From the NCBI GenBank assembly GCA_945860355.1, contig CAMARB010000003.1, positions 1 to 62,013 of the forward strand: a stretch of 62,013 bases of DNA. The letters run 5' to 3'. The notes beneath the pieces were generated by a model that did no database searches, had not been told where the DNA came from, and was given only the letters and a program-made list of their open reading frames with translations. The position numbers and the translations under genes were made by a program. This DNA is from Chthoniobacter flavus. GTDB lineage: Bacteria > Verrucomicrobiota > Verrucomicrobiia > Chthoniobacterales > Chthoniobacteraceae. Positions 50,348-59,840 of the stretch are shown here, piece by piece; positions within the stretch are counted from its first letter, which is position 1; each line of letters opens with the position of its first letter.

Positions 50348-50491
50348 ATGAATATCATTGTCATCCTCCTCATTCTTTTGCTGCTCGGCGGTGGCGGCTA
50401 TGGGTTTCGTTCCGGCAACCATTTCCTGGGAGGGGGGGCCAGCCTTGTCGTCATCATTCTCATCATCTTGCTTTTGACGGGTCGGCTCTGA
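50348..50491 (+). CDS. 47-aa DUF3309-like small membrane protein
   Basis: MNIIVILLILLLLGGGGYGFRSGNHFLGGGASLVVIILIILLLTGRL*; below ORF-track size cut-off. Confidence 0.75.
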   Translation: MNIIVILLILLLLGGGGYGFRSGNHFLGGGASLVVIILIILLLTGRL

Positions 50492-50782
50492 GCGGCCCGG
50501 GGCCGAAGGCCCATACCAAGGGCCTCAATGGGCTGAGCTGGCAACGGGCCCCGTCGTAGGGTTTTTCTCGGCAACTCTTGCATAAGAGCCTGATCGCGCC
50601 CGGTCGGTTTGGCCCAGATAGATTGGATGCATCGAGTGTCTTGCGTGCCTCGCGCCCGCTCCTCGTGCCGCGCCCGGATAGGGTGTCGCTTCAGAACTCA
50701 TCCGGGGCGATTTTTGAGTGGTGAGATTCCCGTCGCGCATCTGCCGGAGCTGATCGCCGCACTGGAGAAGTATCTTCTCCGG

Positions 50783-50897
50783 AACCGAAGCCCTCCATTT
50801 TGACGGCCCAAGCCAAGGACATCTTGGCCAAGGTCACTCGCGCCCGAGCAAAGCTCAACCGGCTCAAACGCAACGCTCATTGAGCCGCACTCCACTG
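50783..50897. repeat. ~114-bp direct repeat copy 2
   Basis: About 90% identical to 49921..50034. Confidence 0.9.
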
Positions 50898-50994
50898 GGC
50901 GCCTATGGCTGTCGTTCGTTCCGGATACATGGGATAAAGAAGCTTCCCACCAGATCGGGACCAAAATGGGATGTCGTTGTGCCTCCGCAGCCGC

Positions 50995-53475
50995 TCAAGC
51001 CCAGCCCTTGGCGGCCCACGCATGCCGTTTGACATCGCTCTGGGGCAAGGCCCTTGCCAGGGCTTTCTCCAGCGCCTCGTCCACGGTTTCCACCAGGATA
51101 AAATGGAGCTTTTCGCGCGCCTCCTCAGGCACCTCCACCAGATCCTTCTCGTTGAGCGCCGGAACCAGCACCGTGTCGATCCCGGCGCGCATGGCTGCCA
51201 GGCTCTTTTCCTTGAGCCCCCCCACCGGCAACACCAGCCCCCGGAGGCTGATCTCCCCGGTCATGGCCACATTCGCCCGCACGGGGACATTCATAAAAAG
51301 CGACGCCAACGCCGTGTACATCGCGATTCCCGCAGACGGCCCGTCCTTGGGCACCGCTCCGGAGGGCACATGCACGTGGATGTCGTTCTCGCGGAAGCTC
51401 TGCGCCTGGATCCCCAGCCCGGCCGCTCGGCTCCGTAAAAGGCTCAGCGCGGCTTCCACGGACTCGCGCATGACCTCCCCGAGCTGGCCGGTCAGCGTGA
51501 TATCCCCTTTGCCCGGATACCGCGTGGCTTCGATGTGCAGGATTTCCCCCCCCATGGGCGTGTAAGCCAGGCCCGTGGCCACGCCCGGCAGATTGCTCCC
51601 CAGCTTCTGCTCCTGAACATAACGGGCCGGACCGAGGATCTCCCGCATCAATCCCACGGTGATGACCTCCTGGGCGCGTTTGCCCGAGGCGTCCGCGCCG
51701 TTGCCGCCCGCCACCTTGGCCGCCACGGACCGGCACACCGCCGCGATCTGGCGTTCCAGCTCCCGGACTCCCGCCTCGTGGGTGTATTCGCTGATGACCT
51801 GCTCCAGCGCGGCGTCCTCCCAGCGACAGTCCTCCAGCGTCAGCCCGTTTTCCTTGAGCTGTCGGGGCAAAAGATAACGCCGCCCGATCTCGAACTTTTC
51901 CCTTGCGGTGTATCCCGGCAGCTCCACCACCTCCAGGCGGTCCCGGAGCGCGTCGGGAATCGGGTCCAGCGAATTGGCCGTTGCGATAAAGATCACCTTC
52001 GAGAGGTCAAACGGCACATCCAGATACCGGTCCACAAACGCGTGGTTTTGGCAGGGATCCAACACCTCCAGCAGGGCGCTGGCCGGGTCCCCCCGGAAAT
52101 CCGTGCCGAGTTTGTCCACCTCATCCAGCATCAGCACCGGGTTGCGGCTCATCACCCTGCGAAGCTCCTGCAGGATCCGCCCGGGCATCGCCCCGATATA
52201 AGTGCGCCGGTGGCCTCGGATCTCCGCCTCGTCCCGGATCCCCCCCAGGCTGATCCGCGCGAACTTCCGCCCAAGCGCGTCGGCGATGGATTGACCCAGG
52301 CTGGTTTTCCCCACTCCCGGCGGCCCGAGAAAACAAAGAATCGGGCCCCGTCCCTCGGGATTGAGTTTGCGCACGGCGAGGTATTCCAGGAGCCGGCGCT
52401 TGATCCGGGCCAGGTCGAAGTGGTCGCGGTCAAGGATCGCTTGGGCCGCCTTCAGGTCGAGATGATCCTCCGTGAGTTGGTTCCAGGGCAGCCCGGCCAG
52501 CGCCTCCAGGTAACCGACCACCAGCGCATACTCGGGGCTTGCCGCGGGGATCAACTCGAGCCGTTTGAGTTCCCTCTCGGCAATCCCCCACGGCTCGGCG
52601 CCGAGCCCGGCCTGTTTGAGCCGCTCCCGCAGCTCCTCCACCTGGCCCTCCGGGCTGCCCCCTCCCTCGTCGAGCTCGCGGCGGATCGCCTGGATCTGCT
52701 CCTGGAGATAGGCCCGGCGCTGCGCCTCGGTGAATTGGGACTGCACGTCGTGCCTCAGCTTCTGCTGGATCTGCGCAATCTCCAGTTGCGTGGTGATATG
52801 GCTTTGGAGCGCGCGCACCCGGGCCGCGATATCTGTTTCCTCCAGAAGCGCCTGTTTTTGGGTGAGGTCCAGGGTGAGGTTGGCCGAGAGAAAGTCCGCC
52901 AGCGCGCCGCCGGAATCGATGCCCACCAGCGCGTTGCTGGCCTCCTCGGGCACGTCGGGCAGAAGCTCCAGAAGCTTGAGCGCGGTTTCCCGCAGGTTGC
53001 GGACCTCGGCCGCCCAGTGGCTCTCGGCTTCCGGAGGGGCGACCTCTTTGAGCACGTCCATCGCGGCCTGCAGATAGGGCGTCGTCGATTTCGTCTCGCG
53101 ATAACGCACCCGGCAGATGCCCTCCACCACCACAAACGCGTTCCCCTGCGCCTGGTGCACCACCTTGAGCACCCGCGCCGCGCACCCCACCGGATAGAGC
53201 CCCCCGGGCTCGGGTTCCTCCTGGGCCGGATCCCGCTGGCTAAAAACCCCCACGATCCCCGGAGCGGGTTGCGCCGCCTCCAGGATCCGCAGCGAACTTT
53301 TCCTTCCCAGAAGCAGGGGCATCACCGTGCCCGGAAACAACACAAGTCCCCGGACCGGGAGAATCGGGAGGACTCCGGGGATGGCCTCCCCAATCCCGCC
53401 CGAGGCCCAGTCGTCCGGAGGCGGAATTTGCGCGGTCTGCGGGTCACGCCAGGGGTCTTTCTGTGATTCAAACAT
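50995..53475 (-). CDS. lon: ATP-dependent endopeptidase La (Lon)
   Basis: GPPGVGKTSLGQSIA Walker A; PKDGPSAGIAMYTAL catalytic Ser. Confidence 0.97.
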   Translation of the reverse strand: MFESQKDPWRDPQTAQIPPPDDWASGGIGEAIPGVLPILPVRGLVLFPGTVMPLLLGRKSSLRILEAAQPAPGIVGVFSQRDPAQEEPEPGGLYPVGCAARVLKVVHQAQGNAFVVVEGICRVRYRETKSTTPYLQAAMDVLKEVAPPEAESHWAAEVRNLRETALKLLELLPDVPEEASNALVGIDSGGALADFLSANLTLDLTQKQALLEETDIAARVRALQSHITTQLEIAQIQQKLRHDVQSQFTEAQRRAYLQEQIQAIRRELDEGGGSPEGQVEELRERLKQAGLGAEPWGIAERELKRLELIPAASPEYALVVGYLEALAGLPWNQLTEDHLDLKAAQAILDRDHFDLARIKRRLLEYLAVRKLNPEGRGPILCFLGPPGVGKTSLGQSIADALGRKFARISLGGIRDEAEIRGHRRTYIGAMPGRILQELRRVMSRNPVLMLDEVDKLGTDFRGDPASALLEVLDPCQNHAFVDRYLDVPFDLSKVIFIATANSLDPIPDALRDRLEVVELPGYTAREKFEIGRRYLLPRQLKENGLTLEDCRWEDAALEQVISEYTHEAGVRELERQIAAVCRSVAAKVAGGNGADASGKRAQEVITVGLMREILGPARYVQEQKLGSNLPGVATGLAYTPMGGEILHIEATRYPGKGDITLTGQLGEVMRESVEAALSLLRSRAAGLGIQAQSFRENDIHVHVPSGAVPKDGPSAGIAMYTALASLFMNVPVRANVAMTGEISLRGLVLPVGGLKEKSLAAMRAGIDTVLVPALNEKDLVEVPEEAREKLHFILVETVDEALEKALARALPQSDVKRHAWAAKGWA

Positions 53476-53867
53476 GGGAGCGGTTAATTTGAAGCGGCCG
53501 GAAAACAGGGCGGCCACGCCCCGGGGCTCGGCTCGGGCTGGATTGCCCGGCAGGGGGCTGCCAGGGATTGCCGAATGAAAAAACTTCCCAGTCCGGACGC
53601 GAGCCTGTGTCGGATCAATGGGTGCATCGTTCTTTCTTCCCTCCTCTCCCCCTCACCCAATCGAATCGCAAATGGCCCCGCTCGCCGGGGGTCTCCGGAT
53701 ACCATGTTTTTCCGGAGCCCATCAGGAACCGGCTTTTGGGGCGCCCACCCGTGACTCGGCGCGCGGGTGTTTCGTCAGTCAGAAAGAGGGGGACTGCCGA
53801 ATGGGGGCGGCTCCAAAGCGGCGGGTGTGTGCGGGGGCGGGCGTCGGCCCTCGGCCGGGGCGTTCCG

Positions 53868-53909
53868 GAAAAAACAAAGAGCGGTCCCGGAACACCCGGA
53901 ACCGCTCTT
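53868..53909 (-). terminator. Rho-independent terminator downstream of LuxR-type regulator
   Basis: Minus-strand aagagcggttccgg gtgtt ccgggaccgctctt followed by a T-rich tract. Confidence 0.8.
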
Positions 53910-53948
53910 GAAAAATGGGGGCGCTGATTTTCCGAGGGAGGCCCCGTG

Positions 53949-54629
53949 TTAATGCGCCTGGCTCCGCACCCAGTTCACCGCATACCGGATGAGCTCCGGG
54001 GCGGTTTTGAGACCGAGCTTGTCTTTCATGTTAAGGCGATGGGTCTCGATGGTTTTTGAGCTGAGATCGAGGCGCTGGGCGATGTCGCGGGTGTGATGGC
54101 CCTGGCCCACGAGGTCGAGCACCTCGAGTTCCCTGTCGCTGAGCGCGTCAATCGGGTTGGCGGCCGGGGCGGGTTCCTCCGCGGGGCGGGCGCGCCGTTC
54201 CAGGGCGGGGCTGAGGTAAACCTCGCCACCGAGCACTTTCCTGACGGCGGTGAGCAGCAGGTCCGGGGCTTCGCGTTTCATGATGTAGCCCCCGGCGCCG
54301 GCGCGCACCGCCCTGAGGGCGTATAACGACTCGTCGTGCATCGAGAGCACGAGGATCGGCAGCCGGGGGTGTTCGTTGCGGATCTGCTTGATGAGCTCGA
54401 TGCCGTTGGTGCCGTTGAGCGACACATCGATGACGGCGAGGTCCGCGGAAAACGTCCGGAGCGCGTCCAGGGCTTCGGTTGCGGAACTGGCCTCGGCCAC
54501 CACTTGGAGGTCCGGCTCGAGCCCCAGGGTCTGGCAGACGCCGTGCCGGATAATCGGGTGATCGTCCACGACGAGGACGGAATGTTTTGGGGTGATGGAA
54601 ACGGTGGAGGAGAGGGTGTCAGGATACAT
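53949..54629 (-). CDS. NarL/LuxR-family response regulator
   Basis: LVVDDHPIIRHGVCQTL receiver; LSDRELEVLDLVGQGHHTRDIAQRLDLSSKTIETHRLNMKDKLGL HTH. Confidence 0.95.
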   Translation of the reverse strand: MYPDTLSSTVSITPKHSVLVVDDHPIIRHGVCQTLGLEPDLQVVAEASSATEALDALRTFSADLAVIDVSLNGTNGIELIKQIRNEHPRLPILVLSMHDESLYALRAVRAGAGGYIMKREAPDLLLTAVRKVLGGEVYLSPALERRARPAEEPAPAANPIDALSDRELEVLDLVGQGHHTRDIAQRLDLSSKTIETHRLNMKDKLGLKTAPELIRYAVNWVRSQAH

Positions 54630-54838
54630 CAGGAGTCAGTTGCGCGGACGGTCGAAAGCCCACCCTAGGCAGGGCTTTGTGCGCGGCGCCATCGGGCGGG
54701 GTCCCGAGCGCGGGCCGGGTGTTGCGGTGGGAGGCGTGTGCCAGGGGCTTGTGTTTTTCCCTGAGTGCGCGGGCGCGGGGCGTTTACGCAATCGTCGCGG
54801 AAGGCCGCTGGGCGGCGCGGCTGCGATTTTCTGGGTGT

Positions 54839-55261
54839 ATGAAGAAAAACATCATCAATTCTCAATGGGGCGGCCTGCTTTGCGGAGGCACCCTGCTTTG
54901 TGTGGCGGGGTTCTGGGGGGTGCCCGGGCTGGTTCCGGCAGGTTACGCTGAGGACCCCGAGAGATTCCCGGAGCCGACCCCGGCGGCGAGTGTGACGCCT
55001 GCCCCCGGGCGTCCGCAGGAGGCCATCGTCAAGCAGGACGGCGTGGTTTATTTCCTCAAAGAGGGGCGTTGGCAAAAAGTGGAGAGGGAACTGCGTTTAA
55101 GTGAGGGCGTCACCGTGCAGAGTGACGGCGAGGTGATTCTCAAGGACGGCGCCAAGGTGACCCTTAAGGACGGGCAGCTGATCACCCTCGACGGGCGGAT
55201 CATGGTGGCGCCTCCGGGGATCCTGGGGACCGCGCCGTCCCCCGAGCCGTCCCCTCGTTAA
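54839..55261 (+). CDS. Small secreted protein (DUF6799-like)
   Basis: Signal peptide; EAIVKQDGVVYFLKEGRWQKVERELRLSEGVTVQSDGEVILKDGAKVTLKDGQLITLDGRI. Confidence 0.6.
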   Translation: MKKNIINSQWGGLLCGGTLLCVAGFWGVPGLVPAGYAEDPERFPEPTPAASVTPAPGRPQEAIVKQDGVVYFLKEGRWQKVERELRLSEGVTVQSDGEVILKDGAKVTLKDGQLITLDGRIMVAPPGILGTAPSPEPSPR

Positions 55262-55368
55262 GGGCGGTGGGGGAATCCCCTAACGCCGCGATGGAGCCTA
55301 GCTCCGAGCCGCCGGGGGGAGGGGCTGGGCAGCCGTGGCAGCAAAGGGAAGGGGGCGCTGCCGGCGAC

Positions 55369-57063
55369 TTATTCCGCGGAGTGCCAGTTGGCCTTGGAGA
55401 GCGGGATAATGCAGCGCATCACCGTTCCCTTGCCGGGTTGTGAGTCCAGAGTGAGCCGGGCGCGGATGGCCCGGGCGCGGTATTGGAGGTTGAGAAGGCC
55501 CATGCCGCCGCCCGGCTCCTCCTGGGGGGTGAACCCATTGCCGTCGTCGCTGACGGTGAGCTCGAGTTGTTCCTCCTGGAGATGCACGGAGATACGGATC
55601 TCCTGGGCGGCGGCGTGTTTGAGGGCGTTTTGGACGGTCTCCTGGGCGATCCTGTAGACGTGGAGGGCTGCGCCGGGGGAGAGATCGATTTTTTCGGGGC
55701 GAATGAGTCGGCAAGGCACGGATGCGCAGGTGCGTTTGGCGAGCTCTTCAAACGCCGCGACGAGGCCCCGGCTGGAGTGGAGAGACACCGGGTGGAGTCC
55801 CTTGGCGAGGTCCCGCGCCTGGTCGATGGCGGTGCGGATCAGATCCACGATCTGCTGGGCCTGCTGGGCCTCGGGGGCGTTGCGGCGGGCGAGGCTTTGG
55901 CTGAGCATCTTGGTGAGCATGGCCGTGCCGGTGAGTTGCTGGCAGACGCCGTCGTGCAGGTCTTGTCCGAGCCGTTCCCGCTCGGCTTCCGAGGCCGTCA
56001 GCAGCGCGTTCTCGAGTCGTTCGCGTTCGATGAGTTGGCGCTCGAGCAGGTTGACCGCCTGCGAAAGTTCCAGGGTGCGTTCCATGACGCGTTGTTCCAG
56101 CGCGGCCTGCGCGTTCTGCAATGTTTGCTCGATCCGGCGCCGCTCGGTGTTGTCCCGGATGATCTTGGAAAAACCTGTCACCTCGCCTTTGGCGTTGCGC
56201 AGCGCGGTCACGATACACGTGGCCCAGAAGTGGCCTCCGTCCTTGCGCATCTGCCGGCGTTCGATCTGGACTTGTTCGCCGCTCTCGGCCCGGTGCAGAT
56301 CCTCCTCAGGAACACCTTGAATGCGGTCCTCCTTCGGAAAGAGCAACGCCCCGGAGGCGCCCACAAACTCCGCTTCGTTGTATCCCAGGACCCGCTGGAT
56401 GCCGCGATTCCACGTTGCGAGTTTGCCCTCCCGGTCCATGAGAAAGAGGGCGTAGTCCTCGACATCTTCGAAGATCCGCCGGTGCTGCTCTTCCGTGGGC
56501 CGGAGCGCGGGAGACGGCAAGGCGCGGGAGGGTCTGCCCCGCAGGAATTTGTCGAACCCGATGAGCTGGCCGTTTTCGTCAAACTTGGGCGTGGTGAGGG
56601 TCTGCCCCCAGAACCGGCTTCCGTCCCTGCGCATGCCCCAGCCCTCCGCCTCATAACGGCCCTGATCCGTCGCCTTTTGGAGTTCCTCGCCGTGCCGCCC
56701 CTCCCGCCAGTCGCGTCGGGTGTAGAGCGGACGCGCCTCTTTCCCGAGCATGTCCTCCGCAGAGTATCCGGTGATTCTTTCGGCTCCTAAACTCCAGGTG
56801 TTGATGTGTCCGTCGGCGGCGAGTGAAAACATGGCTTCGATGAGGGGTTCTGTATGATCCGCAGGATTGGGTTGCTGAGGTTTATCTGGGGCGACCGGGC
56901 CTTTGCGTCCGGCGTCGCCGGGCGTTGAGGAGGGATTCCGCGCCGCGCTGGGGGCCGGTCCGAAACCGCGCTGACATGCGTCTAGCGCGAGAACGTTTCC
57001 GGGGTCGCTCGCTTGGTCGGAGTCCACTGGACCGTCGCTACCAGCCGTCCGCGAGGAGGACAC
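55369..57063 (-). CDS. PAS-domain sensor histidine kinase, HisKA_3 (NarX-like)
   Basis: Tandem PAS segments; ERLGQDLHDGVCQQLTGTAML; YRIAQETVQNALKHAAA; start uncertain. Confidence 0.9.
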   Translation of the reverse strand: MSSSRTAGSDGPVDSDQASDPGNVLALDACQRGFGPAPSAARNPSSTPGDAGRKGPVAPDKPQQPNPADHTEPLIEAMFSLAADGHINTWSLGAERITGYSAEDMLGKEARPLYTRRDWREGRHGEELQKATDQGRYEAEGWGMRRDGSRFWGQTLTTPKFDENGQLIGFDKFLRGRPSRALPSPALRPTEEQHRRIFEDVEDYALFLMDREGKLATWNRGIQRVLGYNEAEFVGASGALLFPKEDRIQGVPEEDLHRAESGEQVQIERRQMRKDGGHFWATCIVTALRNAKGEVTGFSKIIRDNTERRRIEQTLQNAQAALEQRVMERTLELSQAVNLLERQLIERERLENALLTASEAERERLGQDLHDGVCQQLTGTAMLTKMLSQSLARRNAPEAQQAQQIVDLIRTAIDQARDLAKGLHPVSLHSSRGLVAAFEELAKRTCASVPCRLIRPEKIDLSPGAALHVYRIAQETVQNALKHAAAQEIRISVHLQEEQLELTVSDDGNGFTPQEEPGGGMGLLNLQYRARAIRARLTLDSQPGKGTVMRCIIPLSKANWHSAE

Positions 57064-57210
57064 GCACAGACAGCAATCTGAGCGTTCCTTGGGGGCGTTC
57101 TCCGATGAAGCGGGCGATGCCCCTCTTTTTCCCCGGATTTATCCCCCCGTGAATCCCTGCGAGGAACACCTTGCAGCCCTCGCGGGGTTTCTCTACGGTG
57201 CGCGCCTCTT

Positions 57211-57287
57211 CGGGGTGTAGCTTAGCTTGGTAGAGCGCCTGGTTTGGGACCAGGAGGTCGCAGGTTCGAATCCTGTCGCCCCGACCA
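57211..57287 (+). tRNA. tRNA-Pro (anticodon TGG)
   Basis: Cloverleaf: acceptor cggggtg/cgccccg, anticodon arm cctgg-tttggga-ccagg, T-arm gcaggttcgaatcctgt; encoded CCA. Confidence 0.96.
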
Positions 57288-57369
57288 CTTTCTTGAATTC
57301 CGCCGGTGTCACTCCTCCGGGGGCGGCGTGGAAGGTCCGGCCAACGAAAAATGATCAACCGCCGATCGG

Positions 57370-57875
57370 CAGGGCTCACGCATCTAAAATTGAGGGGACA
57401 GGGAAGCAGAGGGGTGAGGGGTGAGCACAGAGGGGTTTACCCGGAGCAACTGGGAGCGTTTTGAATGGCGGGTTGATTCATTCCGCGCCCCGAACCTCCC
57501 CATATCCCTCGATCAGGGCCAGAGGCCCGGGCGTATCGCCGACAGCTCGCTCTGAAACGGCTCTCAGATCTCACCCCTCACCCCTCACCCCTGACCGGGC
57601 AGGAGCCCGTAGTGAACATCGGTCATAACCGGCGCTCGAGCGAAGCGACACCGCCGGAACGCGCTCCACCCGGAAACATTCCACCCCGCCGAGGGGTGGC
57701 AGAAGATTTGTTCCCCGGGTGGTCTCTGGCACGCCCTGCCGGGGTGCCGTCCCGGGGAGACGGCCTTCCGGCGGTGTCGCTTCGCTCAACCGTCGGCTCC
57801 TTTCTGGGATGCCTCCGGCATCGGATCGATCCCCGCGTGCGGGTTCCTCGCGTTTTTTAAGATGCGTGAGCCCTG
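57370..57875. mobile_element. Candidate MITE-like non-autonomous element
   Basis: Terminal inverted repeats cagggctcacgcatctaaaa / ttttaagatgcgtgagccctg with further internal inverted repeats; no transposase. Confidence 0.5.
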
Positions 57876-57994
57876 CGCCTCTGGGCACGCGCTGTGGTAA
57901 TTCGCCGACGAGCTGCTTTGTTCTTTCGCGATCGCGCACGGGACCTGCTTGTCTCATCCGGCTGATTCCGCCGATTTGCCTTCTTTCCCGCCCC

Positions 57995-59149
57995 ATGGTC
58001 CGTCCGATCCAAAAAAACACGCGCACCCAGATCCCGCCGCATTTTTTCACCGACCCTCGTATCTTCGAGAAGGAACAGGAGGTCATTTTCCGGGCGACGT
58101 GGCAGTTTTTCTGTCTGACGACCGATCTGAAGGGGGACCAAGATTTTGTGACGGGCGACGTGGGGGGGATTCCCGTGGTTGTGCAGAATTTCAAGGGCAA
58201 GCTCCGGGCGTTTCAGAACGTTTGTTCCCACCGTTATTCGCCGATCCAGACGGCGTGTTCCGGGAACCGGCCGTTGGTGTGTCCCTATCACGGCTGGAAG
58301 TATGCGGAGACCGGTGTGCCGCTGGGGATCCCTCACAACCTGGAGTTTTATCCCATTACCTCGGAGGAAAAATGCCAGCTTGCGCTGCGCTCATTCAAGG
58401 TGGAGACGTGCGGGAACTTTGTGTTTGTGAGCATCGCATGCGAGCGCAGTCTCCGGGAGCAATTGGGCGAATGGCACGGGCTCCTGGGCCGGATTGGCCA
58501 GGGCGTGGACGATGTTTATTTCACCACGCAGCTGGAGTCGGAATGCAACTGGAAGTTCGTCGTGGAGAATGCGTTTGACGACATCCACGCCGAGTTTGTG
58601 CATCCCACGGCGTCGTTGGACACCAGCGTCTACACGGGGTCCCGGTGGGAGTTTCATCCGTATTCCAGCCAGACCGAAGACCTGCCGCGCGACTACTCCA
58701 AGCGGCACGCCCAGCTGACGGTTTCCATGAGCGACGCCACCGTGGAGCGGAACGAACAGCTCTGGAGCGAGCATTTCCCGGATCGCGTCCACCGGTTTCC
58801 CGATTACCTGCATCTCTTTGTTTACCCCAATCTCATCCTCACCTCGGTGCAGGGATTTTGGTACAACCTCGTGCATTACAAACCGATCTCGGCGGAGCGT
58901 TCCCGGATGACGCACTGGCTGATTCCCGCGCGCCCGGCCAGCGGCCCCTCTCGGGTCACCCCGGAGTTGCTCTATCGCCTCGCCCTGGGGTCGCTGCGGG
59001 TCTTTGAGGAGGACGTGCGCGCCGTGGAGGTCACCCAGCCGGTGATCCGCTCGGTGTGCCAGCCCGGGATCCTCGGACAACGCGAAAACAAGATCGCGTC
59101 TTTTGAGTCCGCCTACATGGATCTCATGGCACCCGTCACCCCCGCCTAA
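57995..59149 (+). CDS. Rieske-type ring-hydroxylating oxygenase, alpha-subunit-like
   Basis: Rieske CSHRYSPIQTACSGNRPLVCPYHGWKY; catalytic domain NAFDDIHAEFVHP. Confidence 0.92.
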   Translation: MVRPIQKNTRTQIPPHFFTDPRIFEKEQEVIFRATWQFFCLTTDLKGDQDFVTGDVGGIPVVVQNFKGKLRAFQNVCSHRYSPIQTACSGNRPLVCPYHGWKYAETGVPLGIPHNLEFYPITSEEKCQLALRSFKVETCGNFVFVSIACERSLREQLGEWHGLLGRIGQGVDDVYFTTQLESECNWKFVVENAFDDIHAEFVHPTASLDTSVYTGSRWEFHPYSSQTEDLPRDYSKRHAQLTVSMSDATVERNEQLWSEHFPDRVHRFPDYLHLFVYPNLILTSVQGFWYNLVHYKPISAERSRMTHWLIPARPASGPSRVTPELLYRLALGSLRVFEEDVRAVEVTQPVIRSVCQPGILGQRENKIASFESAYMDLMAPVTPA

Positions 59150-59152
59150 ATC

Positions 59153-59824
59153 ATGAGCGAACGATCCAAAGTCGTGGTGTTCGGGGTGAACGCGTTTGCG
59201 CGGATGATCGCCGCCGGGTTTGAAGCCTATGGGGAACGCCGCGTAGTGGCGCACACGGTGCATGAGCGGTTTCTCACGGAACCGCAGATTGGTTCAAAAC
59301 CGGCCGTCGCTTTCGAGACGCTCGCCGAGCATTTTGATCCGGCTGAACACGAGATTTTTGTCGCCATCGAGCATGCCCGGCTAAATGTGGCCCGGGGTGA
59401 GATCCTCGATGAGGCCCAGCGTCTGGGCTATCGTCCGGCGTCGCTCATCAGTCCCGGCGCGCAGATTGCCGAGGATGTCGTGTTGGGCGAACACTGCCTG
59501 GTCCTTGAGAACGCGGTGATCCAATTCGGCGCGCGGATGGGGCGAAACAACTTCCTCTTTGCGCACAGCTTTTTTGGCCAGGACACGCGGGTCGGCGACC
59601 ACAACTATTTCGGGAGCGGTTTTTTTGCCGATCGCAACGTCACCATCGGGTCCTTCAGCACGTTTGGCAGCAAAGTGCGCGTCGCGGAGTCTGTGCGGGT
59701 GCATGATTGGACTTTTGTGAAGCCCTTCCACGACGTGAATGAGACCCTCTCGGAGCCTACTTTTATCCACGCCGCGCTGCGCGCCCCGGGCCGTATTGTT
59801 GACCGCAGAACATCCCGTCCATAA
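59153..59824 (+). CDS. PglD-like left-handed beta-helix acyltransferase
   Basis: Rossmann-like N-terminus KVVVFGVNAFARMIAAGFEA; hexapeptide repeats AEDVVLGEHCLVLENAVIQFGARMG. Confidence 0.8.
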   Translation: MSERSKVVVFGVNAFARMIAAGFEAYGERRVVAHTVHERFLTEPQIGSKPAVAFETLAEHFDPAEHEIFVAIEHARLNVARGEILDEAQRLGYRPASLISPGAQIAEDVVLGEHCLVLENAVIQFGARMGRNNFLFAHSFFGQDTRVGDHNYFGSGFFADRNVTIGSFSTFGSKVRVAESVRVHDWTFVKPFHDVNETLSEPTFIHAALRAPGRIVDRRTSRP

Positions 59825-59840
59825 TTTTATAAACCATTCT

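Noticed and set aside
50609-50803. ORF ending GEIPVAHLPELIAALEKYLLRNRSPPF, reminiscent of PC4-type endings
   Set aside because: N-terminal part is not protein-like and the frame breaks at the repeat; too weak to call
51535-53466. 643-aa plus-strand ORF
   Set aside because: Antisense shadow of lon
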